This document shows positions 28,716-37,395 of a stretch of DNA of 64,000 nt, piece by piece; the first letter of the stretch is position 1; every line of letters begins with the position of its first letter. The notes beneath the pieces are model-generated. The model ran no database searches and was not told where the DNA came from. It worked only from the letters and a program-made list of their open reading frames with translations. The DNA lies in contig NZ_JACHVA010000053.1 in assembly GCF_014230055.1 (NCBI RefSeq), positions 62,001 through 126,000 of the forward strand. Direction: 5' to 3'. Both the position numbers and the translations under genes were made by a program. The stretch comes from Puniceicoccus vermicola (GTDB lineage Bacteria > Verrucomicrobiota > Verrucomicrobiia > Opitutales > Puniceicoccaceae).

Positions 28716-31010
28716 ATGGCAAAGCAGGAAAAGCGAAATTCCTATGGCGACGGTTACGGCGGATATGGGAACTATGGAGGTGGAGATTATGGCTACGAAG
28801 TGGGCCAGTCTCACCGCAGCCTGTCAGATTACCTCATCCTCCTTCGGGAACGGATTTGGTACATCGTGATTATCTTCCTCGTCGTGGCGACGGGGACGAC
28901 TCTCTATACCTTTCGGAAGACCAAGATTTATACTTCCGGGGCAATGGTTGAGATTCTTCGTACCGATCCGAAGCCCATGGCGAGGATGGCGGGAGACCTA
29001 GATAATAACCAGATTCGAACGGCCGAGGATTTGAACACCGAAATCAACTTCCTTAATAGTGGTAAGCTGATTGAGGCGGTGAACAAGCGCCTGACCGGTG
29101 CAGAGCGGCAGGCTTTCATGGAGCCCTATCAGGACACAATTACGTTTTCCGGTCCGCTTACCCCTTTGGAAGTTCTGGGTCGCAACCGGGAGATTAAGCC
29201 GGCTCGGATGTCACTCAATGTTTACATCAGCTACAGCCACCCCTCGGCAGCGATTGCTGCGGACGTGGCGAACATGTTTGCGGAAGAGTACGTGGCCTAT
29301 AGCTTGAATCGAGGTCTGGAGCGGACGATTAAAGCCGTTGAAGACCTTCGCCGTGAAGCGGAGACGAAGAAGCAAAAGGTTGACGAATTGGAAGCTGAGC
29401 TCGCCCAATATCGGCGTGAGAACAACGCGGTATCCATCGAACAGAGCGAGAATGTAGCCCTCTCCGAATTGCAGTCGATCACGGCTCGGTTGAATGCAGC
29501 CGAAGCGGAGTATTCCAGTGTCGAAGCGCAGTGGGAGTTGGTTCAACAGTATCGTGAAGAGGGCCGACCTCTTTGGGATTTGGACTTCATCTCTGCTCGG
29601 CCCCTCGTTCAGGATTTGTTGGCCCGTCGGGCCAACGCTCTCATCAATCTCTCAACCTTGGCCAAACGTTACCGGGAAAAGCACCCGGTCATGATCGAAG
29701 CAGCTCAAAACCTGAATCAGGTAAATGCCGAATTGATGCGGGCTGTGGAAACCGCCACTGCGAGTATCGAGGCGAACTATCAGCGGGCTCGCAAGAACTT
29801 GGTTTCTGCGGAAAAGGCATTGGATAAGAGCAACGAGAAGATGCTCGACCTCGCTGAGATCCGCACCGGTTACAATTCCATTTTGCGTGACTTCGAAGTC
29901 GCCCAAATGAATTACCAGCAATTGATCAGTCAGTTGGCTGCCCGCGAGGCGGAAACGAGTTGGAAGACCGCTCAGGCGGAAATTGTCGACAGAGCCCCTA
30001 TTCCGATGAATCCGAGCTCGCCGAATATTCCCCTGAATCTGGCTCTTGGAGTCGTCGGAGGTCTCGGCTTGGGTGTTGGTTTCGCTCTGGGATTGGCCTT
30101 CCTCGATAATCGAGTGAAGAGTGCCTACGATGTGGAAGAAATGGTGGGCATTCCACTTCTCGGTATCGTCCCGAAAATCGATCGCCGTCTCTCTTCGGCC
30201 GATCGGGCTAGGGCTGTGGCTACGAATTTGGATAGTAAGGTCACGGAATCGTTCCGAACCATCCACTCCTCCATTTCGTTGAGTGACGAAGGAAAGTTGG
30301 CGCAGGTGATCGCGGTTACCAGCACACTTCCGGCGGAAGGGAAATCTTTCATCGCCACCAATCTGGCACTCACTTTTGCCGGACAAGGTCAGCGGACCCT
30401 GATTGTGGACTGCGACATGCGCCTCCCCAATGTGGCCAAATCCTTTGGAATAAAGCCGAAGTCGGGAATGTACGATTTCTTCTTTGGCGATAAGACTCTC
30501 GATGATGTCATCATCAAGGAAGTCACGCCGAACTGCGACATCCTGCCGACGGAGCGCGCACCTGACAATCCAACCCAGGTTTTGAATAGCGTTGAATTCG
30601 AGCAGCTCTTGATTCAACTCCGTCACCGATATCACAAGATTGTGATCGACTCTCCACCCGTGGGGGCGGTAAGTGACACCCTTTGTCTGCTGCCTCTCAT
30701 TGACGGTGTGGTTTTCGTTCTCAAGTTCAACGACGTGAAGAAGAAGGCTGCGAAATCGGCAGTGAAGCATCTCAACGAATCGGAAACCCCGGTTTTCGGC
30801 GCGGTGATGAATGCAATCAGCGCGAAGATGTCGAATTACTACTATTCGCACTACTACGACTACAGCTACCACGACTACTACTACACGAAGGGGCCGGGTG
30901 AGCGTCAGACGTTGTCGGAAAAAACGGGAGCCAGTGCTCCCACTCCGAGCGGACAGGCACCGATCGGAGACCCGGAAGAACAAGGGGAGAAACAGTCCGA
31001 AAGAGTTTAA
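28716..31010 (+). CDS. Wzc-like polysaccharide co-polymerase with BY-kinase
   Basis: A 764-residue protein. The N-terminal 35 residues are Gly/Tyr-rich. A Wzz domain starts at about residue 35, with a first transmembrane helix (about 48-65), a long periplasmic coiled coil (185-410) and a second helix (about 437-460). The tyrosine-kinase domain (500-720) carries the Walker A variant LPAEGKS (about 536), Walker A' LIVDCDMR, and Walker B KIVIDSPP. The C-terminus has a cluster of more than ten tyrosines (SNYYYSHYYDYSYHDYYYT) for autophosphorylation. It controls chain length and export of exopolysaccharide. It is followed by a bidirectional terminator. Confidence 0.93.
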   Translation: MAKQEKRNSYGDGYGGYGNYGGGDYGYEVGQSHRSLSDYLILLRERIWYIVIIFLVVATGTTLYTFRKTKIYTSGAMVEILRTDPKPMARMAGDLDNNQIRTAEDLNTEINFLNSGKLIEAVNKRLTGAERQAFMEPYQDTITFSGPLTPLEVLGRNREIKPARMSLNVYISYSHPSAAIAADVANMFAEEYVAYSLNRGLERTIKAVEDLRREAETKKQKVDELEAELAQYRRENNAVSIEQSENVALSELQSITARLNAAEAEYSSVEAQWELVQQYREEGRPLWDLDFISARPLVQDLLARRANALINLSTLAKRYREKHPVMIEAAQNLNQVNAELMRAVETATASIEANYQRARKNLVSAEKALDKSNEKMLDLAEIRTGYNSILRDFEVAQMNYQQLISQLAAREAETSWKTAQAEIVDRAPIPMNPSSPNIPLNLALGVVGGLGLGVGFALGLAFLDNRVKSAYDVEEMVGIPLLGIVPKIDRRLSSADRARAVATNLDSKVTESFRTIHSSISLSDEGKLAQVIAVTSTLPAEGKSFIATNLALTFAGQGQRTLIVDCDMRLPNVAKSFGIKPKSGMYDFFFGDKTLDDVIIKEVTPNCDILPTERAPDNPTQVLNSVEFEQLLIQLRHRYHKIVIDSPPVGAVSDTLCLLPLIDGVVFVLKFNDVKKKAAKSAVKHLNESETPVFGAVMNAISAKMSNYYYSHYYDYSYHDYYYTKGPGERQTLSEKTGASAPTPSGQAPIGDPEEQGEKQSERV

Positions 31011-31049
31011 GAAAATCTTGGGGGAGTCGAAAGGCTCCCCCAAATTTTT
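31011..31049. terminator. Bidirectional terminator between wzc-like gene and gmk
   Basis: Stem TTGGGGGAG (31018-31026) with CTCCCCCAA (31035-31043), then ATTTTT (31044-31049). On the other strand the tail is GATTTTC. It lies between convergent genes. Confidence 0.85.
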
Positions 31050-31106
31050 GGTATAAACCTCTTGGTATCGGTTGATTCCCGATAGAGCTTTTCCCGAGGC
31101 AGAGCC

Positions 31107-31706
31107 TCAGCGAACTCGCATTTTCTCGGATAAATAGATCGAACGAATTCGATCAAAATCTTCTTCACGGGTGCCGGTATCCAGAATGTAGTCGAATTCA
31201 CTGACGGCCTGAATTTCCTTTCGGGCTGATTCGATCCTACGTTCGATTTCCTCTTCGTCATCGGATCCCCTTCTTCGGAGACGCTCCCGGAGTTCGTCCA
31301 GTGATGGAGGATTGATAAATACAGTGACAAGACGCCCCGAAAGCCAATCGAAGTCCGAAGCACGCTCCCGAATTTGACGCATTCCCTGAACGTCAATGCT
31401 CAGGAGGACATCTTCCTTTTTCTGGAAGTGCTGTATAACTTCCTCGGACAGAGTGCCATAGGCCCGTCCATGGACTAATGCAGATTCCAAAAAATCACCT
31501 GCAGCGTACCTCGCATCAAATTCCTCCCGGGAAAAGAAATAGTAATCCCTTCCGTCCTTCTCCCCTTCTCGAGGAGCGCGTGTAGTCACGGTCACTGCAC
31601 GGCTGAGGTTTTGGAACTCACTTAAGAGTCGATGACAGAGAGTGGTTTTCCCACTTCCCGCTGGACCCGAGATAATGAAGAGTAAGGATTTTCCTGTGAC
31701 GAACAT
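31107..31706 (-). CDS. gmk: Guanylate kinase
   Basis: A 199-residue enzyme phosphorylating GMP to GDP with ATP. The P-loop is GPAGSGKTT (residues 14-22). The GMP-binding region includes TTRAPREGEKDGRDYYFFSREEF, where conserved Arg, Tyr and Ser/Glu contact the base and phosphate. LSIDVQGMRQI contains the Asp of Walker B, and RLRRRGSDDEEEIERRI is the lid. Length is normal. It is the last gene of an overlapping run with the SDR, miaB and a membrane-protein gene. It starts 24 bases after the upstream stop. Confidence 0.95.
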   Translation of the reverse strand: MFVTGKSLLFIISGPAGSGKTTLCHRLLSEFQNLSRAVTVTTRAPREGEKDGRDYYFFSREEFDARYAAGDFLESALVHGRAYGTLSEEVIQHFQKKEDVLLSIDVQGMRQIRERASDFDWLSGRLVTVFINPPSLDELRERLRRRGSDDEEEIERRIESARKEIQAVSEFDYILDTGTREEDFDRIRSIYLSEKMRVR

Positions 31707-31730
31707 TTGAGTCTCGAAAAGCTGAACGAT

Positions 31731-32276
31731 TCAAGATTGGCCGTAGGTCAAAGGCAGCAGACAGAGGAGCAGCCCATAGAGAGCAAATAGACCTCCAGCG
31801 ATTTTGCGTAGCCCTCCTGATCGATCGAGCTTGGTAACCGCATCGCGGAAGCGGTATGGAACCGCTGCGAGATAGAGGCTCGCTAGAATGAGTAGGTAGC
31901 TCAGCACGACGAGGAAAAGACGGGTCTTCGGTGCCTCTAAGTAGGCTGCGTCCAAAAACTGGCCGGAAAGAAGAAGAGTGAGAACCGAGAGGGCACGGAT
32001 TCCAAGGAAGTCAGGGACACGAAACCAAGAACCTACTGCGATGACCGCAAAGAACACGAAAAGGATGTTTTTATATTTTCCGAAATCGGCTTCACCCAGT
32101 TGGAGGACATGAATCAAGACGAAGGCTGTTGCAGCAATCAAAAGGACCAGGGCGGCTGGGCGCGACCGTGGAAATCCGGTGAGGCCGCGGCGAATCGGTT
32201 CGGGGTAAAGAAAGATGGAAAGCCCAACGACCAAGGTGAGGACTCCTGCAAGAAGGGTGGCGATAACGAGGCTCAT
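31731..32276 (-). CDS. Membrane protein, unknown function
   Basis: A 181-residue protein with about six hydrophobic helices (for example residues 2-23, 41-60, 68-84, 92-110, 119-139, 157-176). No family is recognised. Its ATG (32276) overlaps the miaB stop by four bases, so it is co-transcribed and probably co-translated with miaB. Nothing in the sequence ties it to tRNA modification. Confidence 0.7.
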   Translation of the reverse strand: MSLVIATLLAGVLTLVVGLSIFLYPEPIRRGLTGFPRSRPAALVLLIAATAFVLIHVLQLGEADFGKYKNILFVFFAVIAVGSWFRVPDFLGIRALSVLTLLLSGQFLDAAYLEAPKTRLFLVVLSYLLILASLYLAAVPYRFRDAVTKLDRSGGLRKIAGGLFALYGLLLCLLPLTYGQS

Positions 32277-33661
32277 ACGGCAAGAAGATTGCGGTCGATA
32301 GTTTCGAGTCCCGCGAGAACGGGCTGACCGAATAAAGTACTGACAGTAGCGGATTCGATGGTCACCGGAATGAGTTCGCCGATCTGGCGCTCCTTTCCGG
32401 GAAAAACGACTTTGCGGAAACCGCGGGTTCTGCCCATGAACATACCCTCCCCTTTTCGGGCTGGGCCTTCGACGAGAATCTCTACGGTTTTGCCGATTAG
32501 ACCTTGGTTGCGTTCCAATGAGTGGCGTCCGAGGATTTCGAGGAGGACCTGATTGCGGCGTTCCTTTTCTTCCTGGGGAACTTGGTCTTCCATCTCCGCT
32601 GCGGGGGTTCCCGTTCGTGGGCTGTATTTGAAAATGAAGGCCATATCGAATCGGAGCTCTTCAAAGAGCTGGCGGGTCGCTTCAAAATCTTCCTCCGTCT
32701 CTCCGGGGAAGCCAACGATGACGTCTGTAGAAAAATACATATCGGGAGCAGCTTCCCGAAGGGATTCGACGATGCGACGATAGCGTTCGACGCTGTACGG
32801 ACGCTTCATCTGCTTGAGAATCGGATCGGATCCACTTTGCAGCGGAAGGTGGACGTATTCGCACAGTTTCGGAAGATCACGATAGGCCTGGACGAGATCT
32901 TCGCGGAATCCCCTCGGATGTGGAGAGGTAAAACGGATGCGCTCGATTCCATCAATGTCATTGATTTTCTCCAACAATTGAACGAACGGAGTTTTGCCGC
33001 CGATTTTTGGGAACTCACGTTGGCCGTAGCTGGTAACGATTTGGCCGAGAAGGGTGATCTCTTTCGTGCCGGTGTCGGCGAGTCGCTTCGCTTCTTCGAC
33101 AATATCATCCATGGGTCGAGCCCGCTCCTCACCGCGGGTTTTGGGGACAATGCAAAAACTGCAACGCATGTTGCATCCTTGCATGATGGATACAAAGGCT
33201 GAAATCTTACGCGTGGATTCGTCGTGGTGACGGATCTCGTTTTGGGAAGATTTTTCTTCATCCAGATCTACCAATGTGGAGGGTCTGGGTCCCTGCCCTT
33301 CCATCGACTGAATCAAGTTGTCGAGAAGGTCCGGAACGCGGTGGAACTTCTGGGTGCCGACAAGAAGATCGAGGTCGGGGAGTTTGTCGAGGAGGTCTGT
33401 GCCTCGATTTTGGGCCATGCAGCCCATAACCCCGAGAAGGAAGTTGGGGTTACTCTTCTTTCGCTTGCGGAGGTAGCCCGCTTTGCCAATGGCTTTCTGT
33501 TCAGCTTGATCACGGACACTACAGGTGTTCAGGAGAACGGTGTCCGCTTCATGCTCGTCATGGACGATTGAATACCCACGAGCACGCAAGAGCTCCGCGA
33601 CTGCCTCCGAGTCGCGTTCGTTCATTTGGCACCCGTAGGTCTTGATGTATACGCGGTTCAT
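32273..33661 (-). CDS. miaB: tRNA-2-methylthio-N6-dimethylallyladenosine synthase
   Basis: A 462-residue methylthiotransferase, normal length. The UPF0004 N-terminal domain starts KTYGCQMNERDSEAV with the first cluster cysteine; NTCSVRDQAEQKA and GCMAQN supply the others. The radical-SAM cluster motif is CNMRCSFCIVPKTRG (about residues 165-180), and a TRAM domain forms the C-terminus (about 385-455). The enzyme adds the methylthio group to i6A37 in tRNA. It overlaps both the SDR-tail gene upstream and the membrane gene downstream by four bases. Confidence 0.95.
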   Translation of the reverse strand: MNRVYIKTYGCQMNERDSEAVAELLRARGYSIVHDEHEADTVLLNTCSVRDQAEQKAIGKAGYLRKRKKSNPNFLLGVMGCMAQNRGTDLLDKLPDLDLLVGTQKFHRVPDLLDNLIQSMEGQGPRPSTLVDLDEEKSSQNEIRHHDESTRKISAFVSIMQGCNMRCSFCIVPKTRGEERARPMDDIVEEAKRLADTGTKEITLLGQIVTSYGQREFPKIGGKTPFVQLLEKINDIDGIERIRFTSPHPRGFREDLVQAYRDLPKLCEYVHLPLQSGSDPILKQMKRPYSVERYRRIVESLREAAPDMYFSTDVIVGFPGETEEDFEATRQLFEELRFDMAFIFKYSPRTGTPAAEMEDQVPQEEKERRNQVLLEILGRHSLERNQGLIGKTVEILVEGPARKGEGMFMGRTRGFRKVVFPGKERQIGELIPVTIESATVSTLFGQPVLAGLETIDRNLLAV

Positions 33662-35073
33662 TCTGGGTCGGGAGAAGGCGGAGGTGTGGTTTCAGGTGGC
33701 GGAGTTGAATCGTCTCCGGATTTAGCGGTTTTGCGGGGAGCGCGTTTCCGGGCGGGTGCCGCTTTCTTACGAGTGGTCTTTCGGGTTGTTCGCTTCTTGG
33801 GTTTAGTGGGTTCAACGTCATCCGAAGATGAATCCACTGGGGCCCGAGTGGCCGTTTCGTCTGTGGTGGCTTCCGCTTGTTTGGATTCGTTTTCCGGTTT
33901 CCGGGTGCGGTTGTGACGGGGCCGTGGTTTCTGCTTTGGCTTGTCCTGAGTTTCCTCTGGCTTCGACTCTTCTCGCGACTCGTTTTTCGCCGGTTCGGAA
34001 TTTTCTTCCGGAGATTCTTTCTGAGGCCGACTCTTTTTGTTGCTTTCCTTTGGGGAGGATTCTTCGTCGCTCTTGGGCTGTTGATCCTTATTGGTTTCGG
34101 AGTCCGAGTCTCTGGAATCTCCATCTCCTTTTCGACGGCGGGATCTACCGCGAGAGCGGCGGCGGCGGCGGGAAGGTTTTTGATCTTGGGAAGAATCTCT
34201 GGAATCCCGGCGATCGAGTTCGTCCTCTTCCTCATCGGCGTAGTGTTCGTCGACTTCGACATCCCCATCGGTGATATCCTTGACCTCGGCAATTTGGATG
34301 TAATGCCGGGGTTTTTCCGTCGGGATCAGGATGGGCTCTTCTTCTTCGGTTCCACCTTCGGGGAGTACGGTGGTCTGGTAGGGATCCATCCCGGAAACCA
34401 GGTTTGGGAAGACGCCGACGGGCCCGAGGCTGCGCGGAGTGATGTGCATCTCGCGGACGATGCAGGTTTCTTTCTGGCGCAGGATGATCTCGAAGGCGCG
34501 GGAAACGGAATCGGCTACGTCCTGATAGACAGTGCTGTCTTCGTTTTCCTCTTCGGGGTAGGCGTAAAGAATTCGAGCCGAACGGAGTCCGGCTGCGGCG
34601 TTGCGAATAAACAGATCGTCGTAGGCCTTCCGCATGGAATCTTCGAAATAGCCGGGGGCTACCGAGAGATCCTTGGCGACGGGACGGCGATGGCCGTGGA
34701 TGAGGAACCCTTTGCTCTTTTTCAGCGCTCCGAGACAGACGCTCGCGGCGAGCAGCGGCTCGGTAAGACATCCGTGGAGTCGTCGAACCAATGCCTCTGG
34801 GGAACTGTTTTCCCACCCGGTGGTGATTTCTGGCCCACCCAAGCCGACGAGAAGGTCGAGACGACCTTCGGCCGCAAGGGCTTCTTCCAGCGCTCCTTTC
34901 AGTTCGGCCAATTTGCCGGGACCGTAAGAGTGGGGAATATAATACCGGCTGTCATAGCCAGCGGGGTCGGGGTTTTGGCCTAGCGCGTGAATTCGGAACC
35001 CCATTTTGAGGAGTGTCCGGCATACGGCGTCGCCGAATCGAGTATCGGCACCTGTGACTATCGCAACATCCAT
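33658..35073 (-). CDS. Degenerate SDR-fold protein with long charged tail
   Basis: A 471-residue fusion-like protein. Residues 1-270 form an SDR/Rossmann domain: MDVAIVTGADTRFGDAVCR corresponds to the TGxxxGxG loop (here TGADTRFG), and a central LDLLVGLGGPE stretch follows. The catalytic YxxxK is not seen where expected (GYFEDSMRKAYDDL), so dehydrogenase activity is doubtful. From about residue 281 the protein is low-complexity: acidic first, then Arg-rich (SRRRRRSRGRSRRRKG), then Glu/Lys/Pro/Ser/Thr-rich to the end, with KRTTRKTTRKKAAPARKRAPRK recalling RNA/DNA-binding tails. It overlaps miaB by four bases. Confidence 0.75.
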   Translation of the reverse strand: MDVAIVTGADTRFGDAVCRTLLKMGFRIHALGQNPDPAGYDSRYYIPHSYGPGKLAELKGALEEALAAEGRLDLLVGLGGPEITTGWENSSPEALVRRLHGCLTEPLLAASVCLGALKKSKGFLIHGHRRPVAKDLSVAPGYFEDSMRKAYDDLFIRNAAAGLRSARILYAYPEEENEDSTVYQDVADSVSRAFEIILRQKETCIVREMHITPRSLGPVGVFPNLVSGMDPYQTTVLPEGGTEEEEPILIPTEKPRHYIQIAEVKDITDGDVEVDEHYADEEEDELDRRDSRDSSQDQKPSRRRRRSRGRSRRRKGDGDSRDSDSETNKDQQPKSDEESSPKESNKKSRPQKESPEENSEPAKNESREESKPEETQDKPKQKPRPRHNRTRKPENESKQAEATTDETATRAPVDSSSDDVEPTKPKKRTTRKTTRKKAAPARKRAPRKTAKSGDDSTPPPETTPPPSPDPE

Positions 35074-35259
35074 ATAAGTATCGGAAAACGATCAAGAATA
35101 GGGAGGAAGAGGTCAACAGGGGAAACAGGCTTGGGGCGGATCGGGATTTTCGGAGATTCGGGCGGGAGGCCCTTGGTTTAGGGGAGATTCGGCCGAAATC
35201 GGAGTGTTTTGGCGGAGTTTGTTTGCGACGGGAGGGTTTCTCGACTGTTTTTCCCCAAG

Positions 35260-36192
35260 GTGAAGGCGTTTTACCATGAGGATTACTATTTTCGGTTGCC
35301 GGAGGGACATCCGTTTCAGATGGAGAAATTTCCGGGTGGCAGAGATATCGTTTCGCGAGAATCTTCTTCGGTTGAAATTTGTCCCTCAAGGGAGGCGGAT
35401 GACAGTGAGTTGATGGCGGTTCACTCGTCGGAGTACCTGGATAAGGTGCGCCGAGGAGGGTGGTCTTCAGTAGAACGGGTTAGGATGGGTCTCCCGGTTG
35501 ATCCCCGACTGTATCGCCGCTGCGCTTTGGAAGCGGGTGGGTCGATCCTCGCCGGTCGTGCGGCCCTGGAGGATGGGTTGGCTGCAAATCTGGGAGGAGG
35601 AACCCACCATGCTTCGGCAGACCGGGCCTCTGGCTACTGCATTTTTAACGATGTCGCCGTTGCCGTGCGCTCGCTCAGAAGGGATTTGCCGGATCTCTGG
35701 GTCATGGTGATCGATACGGATGCGCACCAAGGGGATGGAACCCATGCTCTTTTTTCGAACGACAGGAAGACGTTTACCTATTCGATTCACGTGGGAAAAA
35801 ACTTTCCGGCCAAGAAATTTTCGGGGGACCTGGATGTTCCCCTGGATCGATGGGTCGGAGGTCGTGCCTATCAGGATGCGTTTTGTCGCTCGGTGGAACG
35901 TTCGTTCCTAGAGTTCGAGCCGGATCTGGTGTTTTGGGTAGCGGGTGCGGATATTCATGAAGACGACCGCTTTGGGCAGATGAAGCTGAAGGTTGAGGAG
36001 ATTCGGAATCGGAATCAGTTCGTCCTCGATCTGGTTCGGGGGTGGAACGTCCCCTTGGCGGTCGTCTATGGAGGGGGCTATAATCGAAATGTGGAGCTCA
36101 CCAATCAGCTGCACGCTCTTCCCGTTTTGCAGGCCTCGAACGATGACAGGAGTCAGAGGAAGATCTCGCCCGCAGCAGGGCTTTCGCAGTAG
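35260..36192 (+). CDS. Histone-deacetylase-family (AcuC-like) deacetylase
   Basis: A 310-residue Zn-dependent amidohydrolase. The active-site motifs are present: GGGTHHA (tandem His), GYCIFNDVAVA, DTDAHQGDGTH (Zn-binding Asp and His), GADIHEDDRFG (third Zn ligand Asp) and GGGYN in place of the GGGY tyrosine loop. Bacterial members deacetylate small molecules, polyamines or lysines; the substrate is unknown. The GTG at 35260 is chosen because the family usually begins around KAFYHEDY. A TTG at 35209 would add 17 residues. It is divergent from the SDR/miaB operon. Confidence 0.88.
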   Translation: MKAFYHEDYYFRLPEGHPFQMEKFPGGRDIVSRESSSVEICPSREADDSELMAVHSSEYLDKVRRGGWSSVERVRMGLPVDPRLYRRCALEAGGSILAGRAALEDGLAANLGGGTHHASADRASGYCIFNDVAVAVRSLRRDLPDLWVMVIDTDAHQGDGTHALFSNDRKTFTYSIHVGKNFPAKKFSGDLDVPLDRWVGGRAYQDAFCRSVERSFLEFEPDLVFWVAGADIHEDDRFGQMKLKVEEIRNRNQFVLDLVRGWNVPLAVVYGGGYNRNVELTNQLHALPVLQASNDDRSQRKISPAAGLSQ

Positions 36193-36250
36193 AGCAGATA
36201 ATGTTATGCGAAAGATTGGCTGATAGAGATCTATTCCTTCTTCTAATGAG

Positions 36251-36280
36251 TTGACCTAGTTTAATTAGGGAAACTTAACT
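36251..36280 (+). promoter_or_regulatory. Weak candidate promoter before the DUF2490-like gene
   Basis: TTGACC (36251-36256) and TTAACT (36275-36280) with 18 bases between, in an AT-rich gap. The -10 matches only half of the consensus. Confidence 0.25.
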
Positions 36281-36371
36281 TGCTAAACTGGGCCGGTGAT
36301 TGGCCAGGGCTGAATTGTCGGAATGGGTATCCGGCAGAGGGCTTTGCAAGGCAGTCGACTCAGTAGGCGTT

Positions 36372-37070
36372 ATGAAGAAGAGGAAAATCGGTATTGGATG
36401 GATTTGCTGCGTGCTGGCGAGTTGCTGTGCGGGGTCGCTGCTGGCCTGGGATTCCTATCAAAATGAGATCCAGTTGACTGCGGGTGTTCAGACTTCCATT
36501 ACGGAAAATGTGGGATTAAAGGTCACCGAAGAATGGAGGACGATGAAGGACTTCCTCGGTGAGAGTGGATACAGTAGTTATTATTGGCATACGGAAGTGG
36601 TTGCTCCACTGACTTATATTAAAGGAATTTCGATCGAGCCCGGCTTTCGCTGGATTCAGGTAAGAAATAGTTCGGGATGGCAGACTGACTATTTGTTCCT
36701 GTTGAGCGGGACAAAGGTGTTCGGTCTAGGAGCTAAATTCAGTCTCGCGGCTCGTGCTCGCTTTTGTCTGAACGAGAATGATAGTAAGCCGGTCGATCAT
36801 CATCTTCATGATGCCTGGGAGTTTCGGCCGATGCTGACCTTGAGGTATGGTGGGTTTGATAGGATCACGCCCTACTTCGCCTACGAACTGTATTATAATA
36901 TGTCTGACGACTTCTGGTTTCTCAACCGGTTGTACACGGGCCTATCCTATCGGTTTACTTCTGCTTTCTCCGCGTATGGAGATGTGGTCAAGCAAGATGG
37001 ACGCGCCTATCGGGATGAGCACTGGGAAGGAAAATGGATCTTCCGCGCTGGGGTGAAGTTTCGGTTTTGA
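36372..37070 (+). CDS. DUF2490-like outer-membrane protein
   Basis: A 232-residue exported protein. The signal peptide runs to about residue 24 (IGIGWICCVLASCCAGSLLA) and the rest is a run of amphipathic strands ending in WIFRAGVKFRF, a typical outer-membrane terminal signal. Stretches such as VGLKVTEEWR, RWIQVRN and TPYFAYELYYNMSD resemble DUF2490, a small beta-barrel family of unknown function. The ATG at 36372 is preferred to a TTG at 36300, since the signal peptide begins there. Two cysteines in the signal region could suggest a lipoprotein, but no lipobox is convincing. Confidence 0.7.
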   Translation: MKKRKIGIGWICCVLASCCAGSLLAWDSYQNEIQLTAGVQTSITENVGLKVTEEWRTMKDFLGESGYSSYYWHTEVVAPLTYIKGISIEPGFRWIQVRNSSGWQTDYLFLLSGTKVFGLGAKFSLAARARFCLNENDSKPVDHHLHDAWEFRPMLTLRYGGFDRITPYFAYELYYNMSDDFWFLNRLYTGLSYRFTSAFSAYGDVVKQDGRAYRDEHWEGKWIFRAGVKFRF

Positions 37071-37250
37071 AGGTGTATATCTGGCTTGGTGGAACCGGGT
37101 TTTTTCCGTTTTAACTTCCGGGTTGATCTCACACGAGCTTGGATGGTTGTCGAATGTGAGGTGCCGGGTTGAGGCCGGGCGACATACTTCTAAAACCCTT
37201 TTTTCTCAGGAATTTTCGCGTTCTGATTCGCTTCCTTGGCGACGTCGGAA

Positions 37251-37288
37251 AAAGGTAGAACGACTATCCTATCGTGGTTCTACCCTTT
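37251..37288. repeat. Stem-loop in an intergenic gap
   Basis: AAAGGTAGAAC (37251-37261) pairs with GTTCTACCCTTT (37277-37288), with one bulged C. No T-run follows, so it is not a standard terminator. The 325-base gap 37071-37395 between convergent genes holds no other structure I can support. Confidence 0.4.
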
Positions 37289-37395
37289 CAAATCAATGGA
37301 AGGACTCGGACCAGTTTCTGTGGGGTGGATCCAATCATTTCGCCGACGGGGAGGAGGAGATTTATCACGACCCGAAGCCTTCGCCTGCGAATCGT

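Noticed and set aside
29652-31043. Minus-strand frame of 463 codons opposite the Wzc-like kinase
   Set aside because: No domain, no start context, and it runs through the kinase Walker motifs on the other strand.
33877-34983. Plus-strand frame of 368 codons antisense to the SDR-tail gene
   Set aside because: It mirrors the low-complexity charged tail; hydrophobic runs come from complementing Lys/Glu-rich codons.
35788-35793. CACGTG with partial parS-like flanks in the deacetylase gene
   Set aside because: Flanks match parS poorly (two mismatches in the left arm and two in the right).
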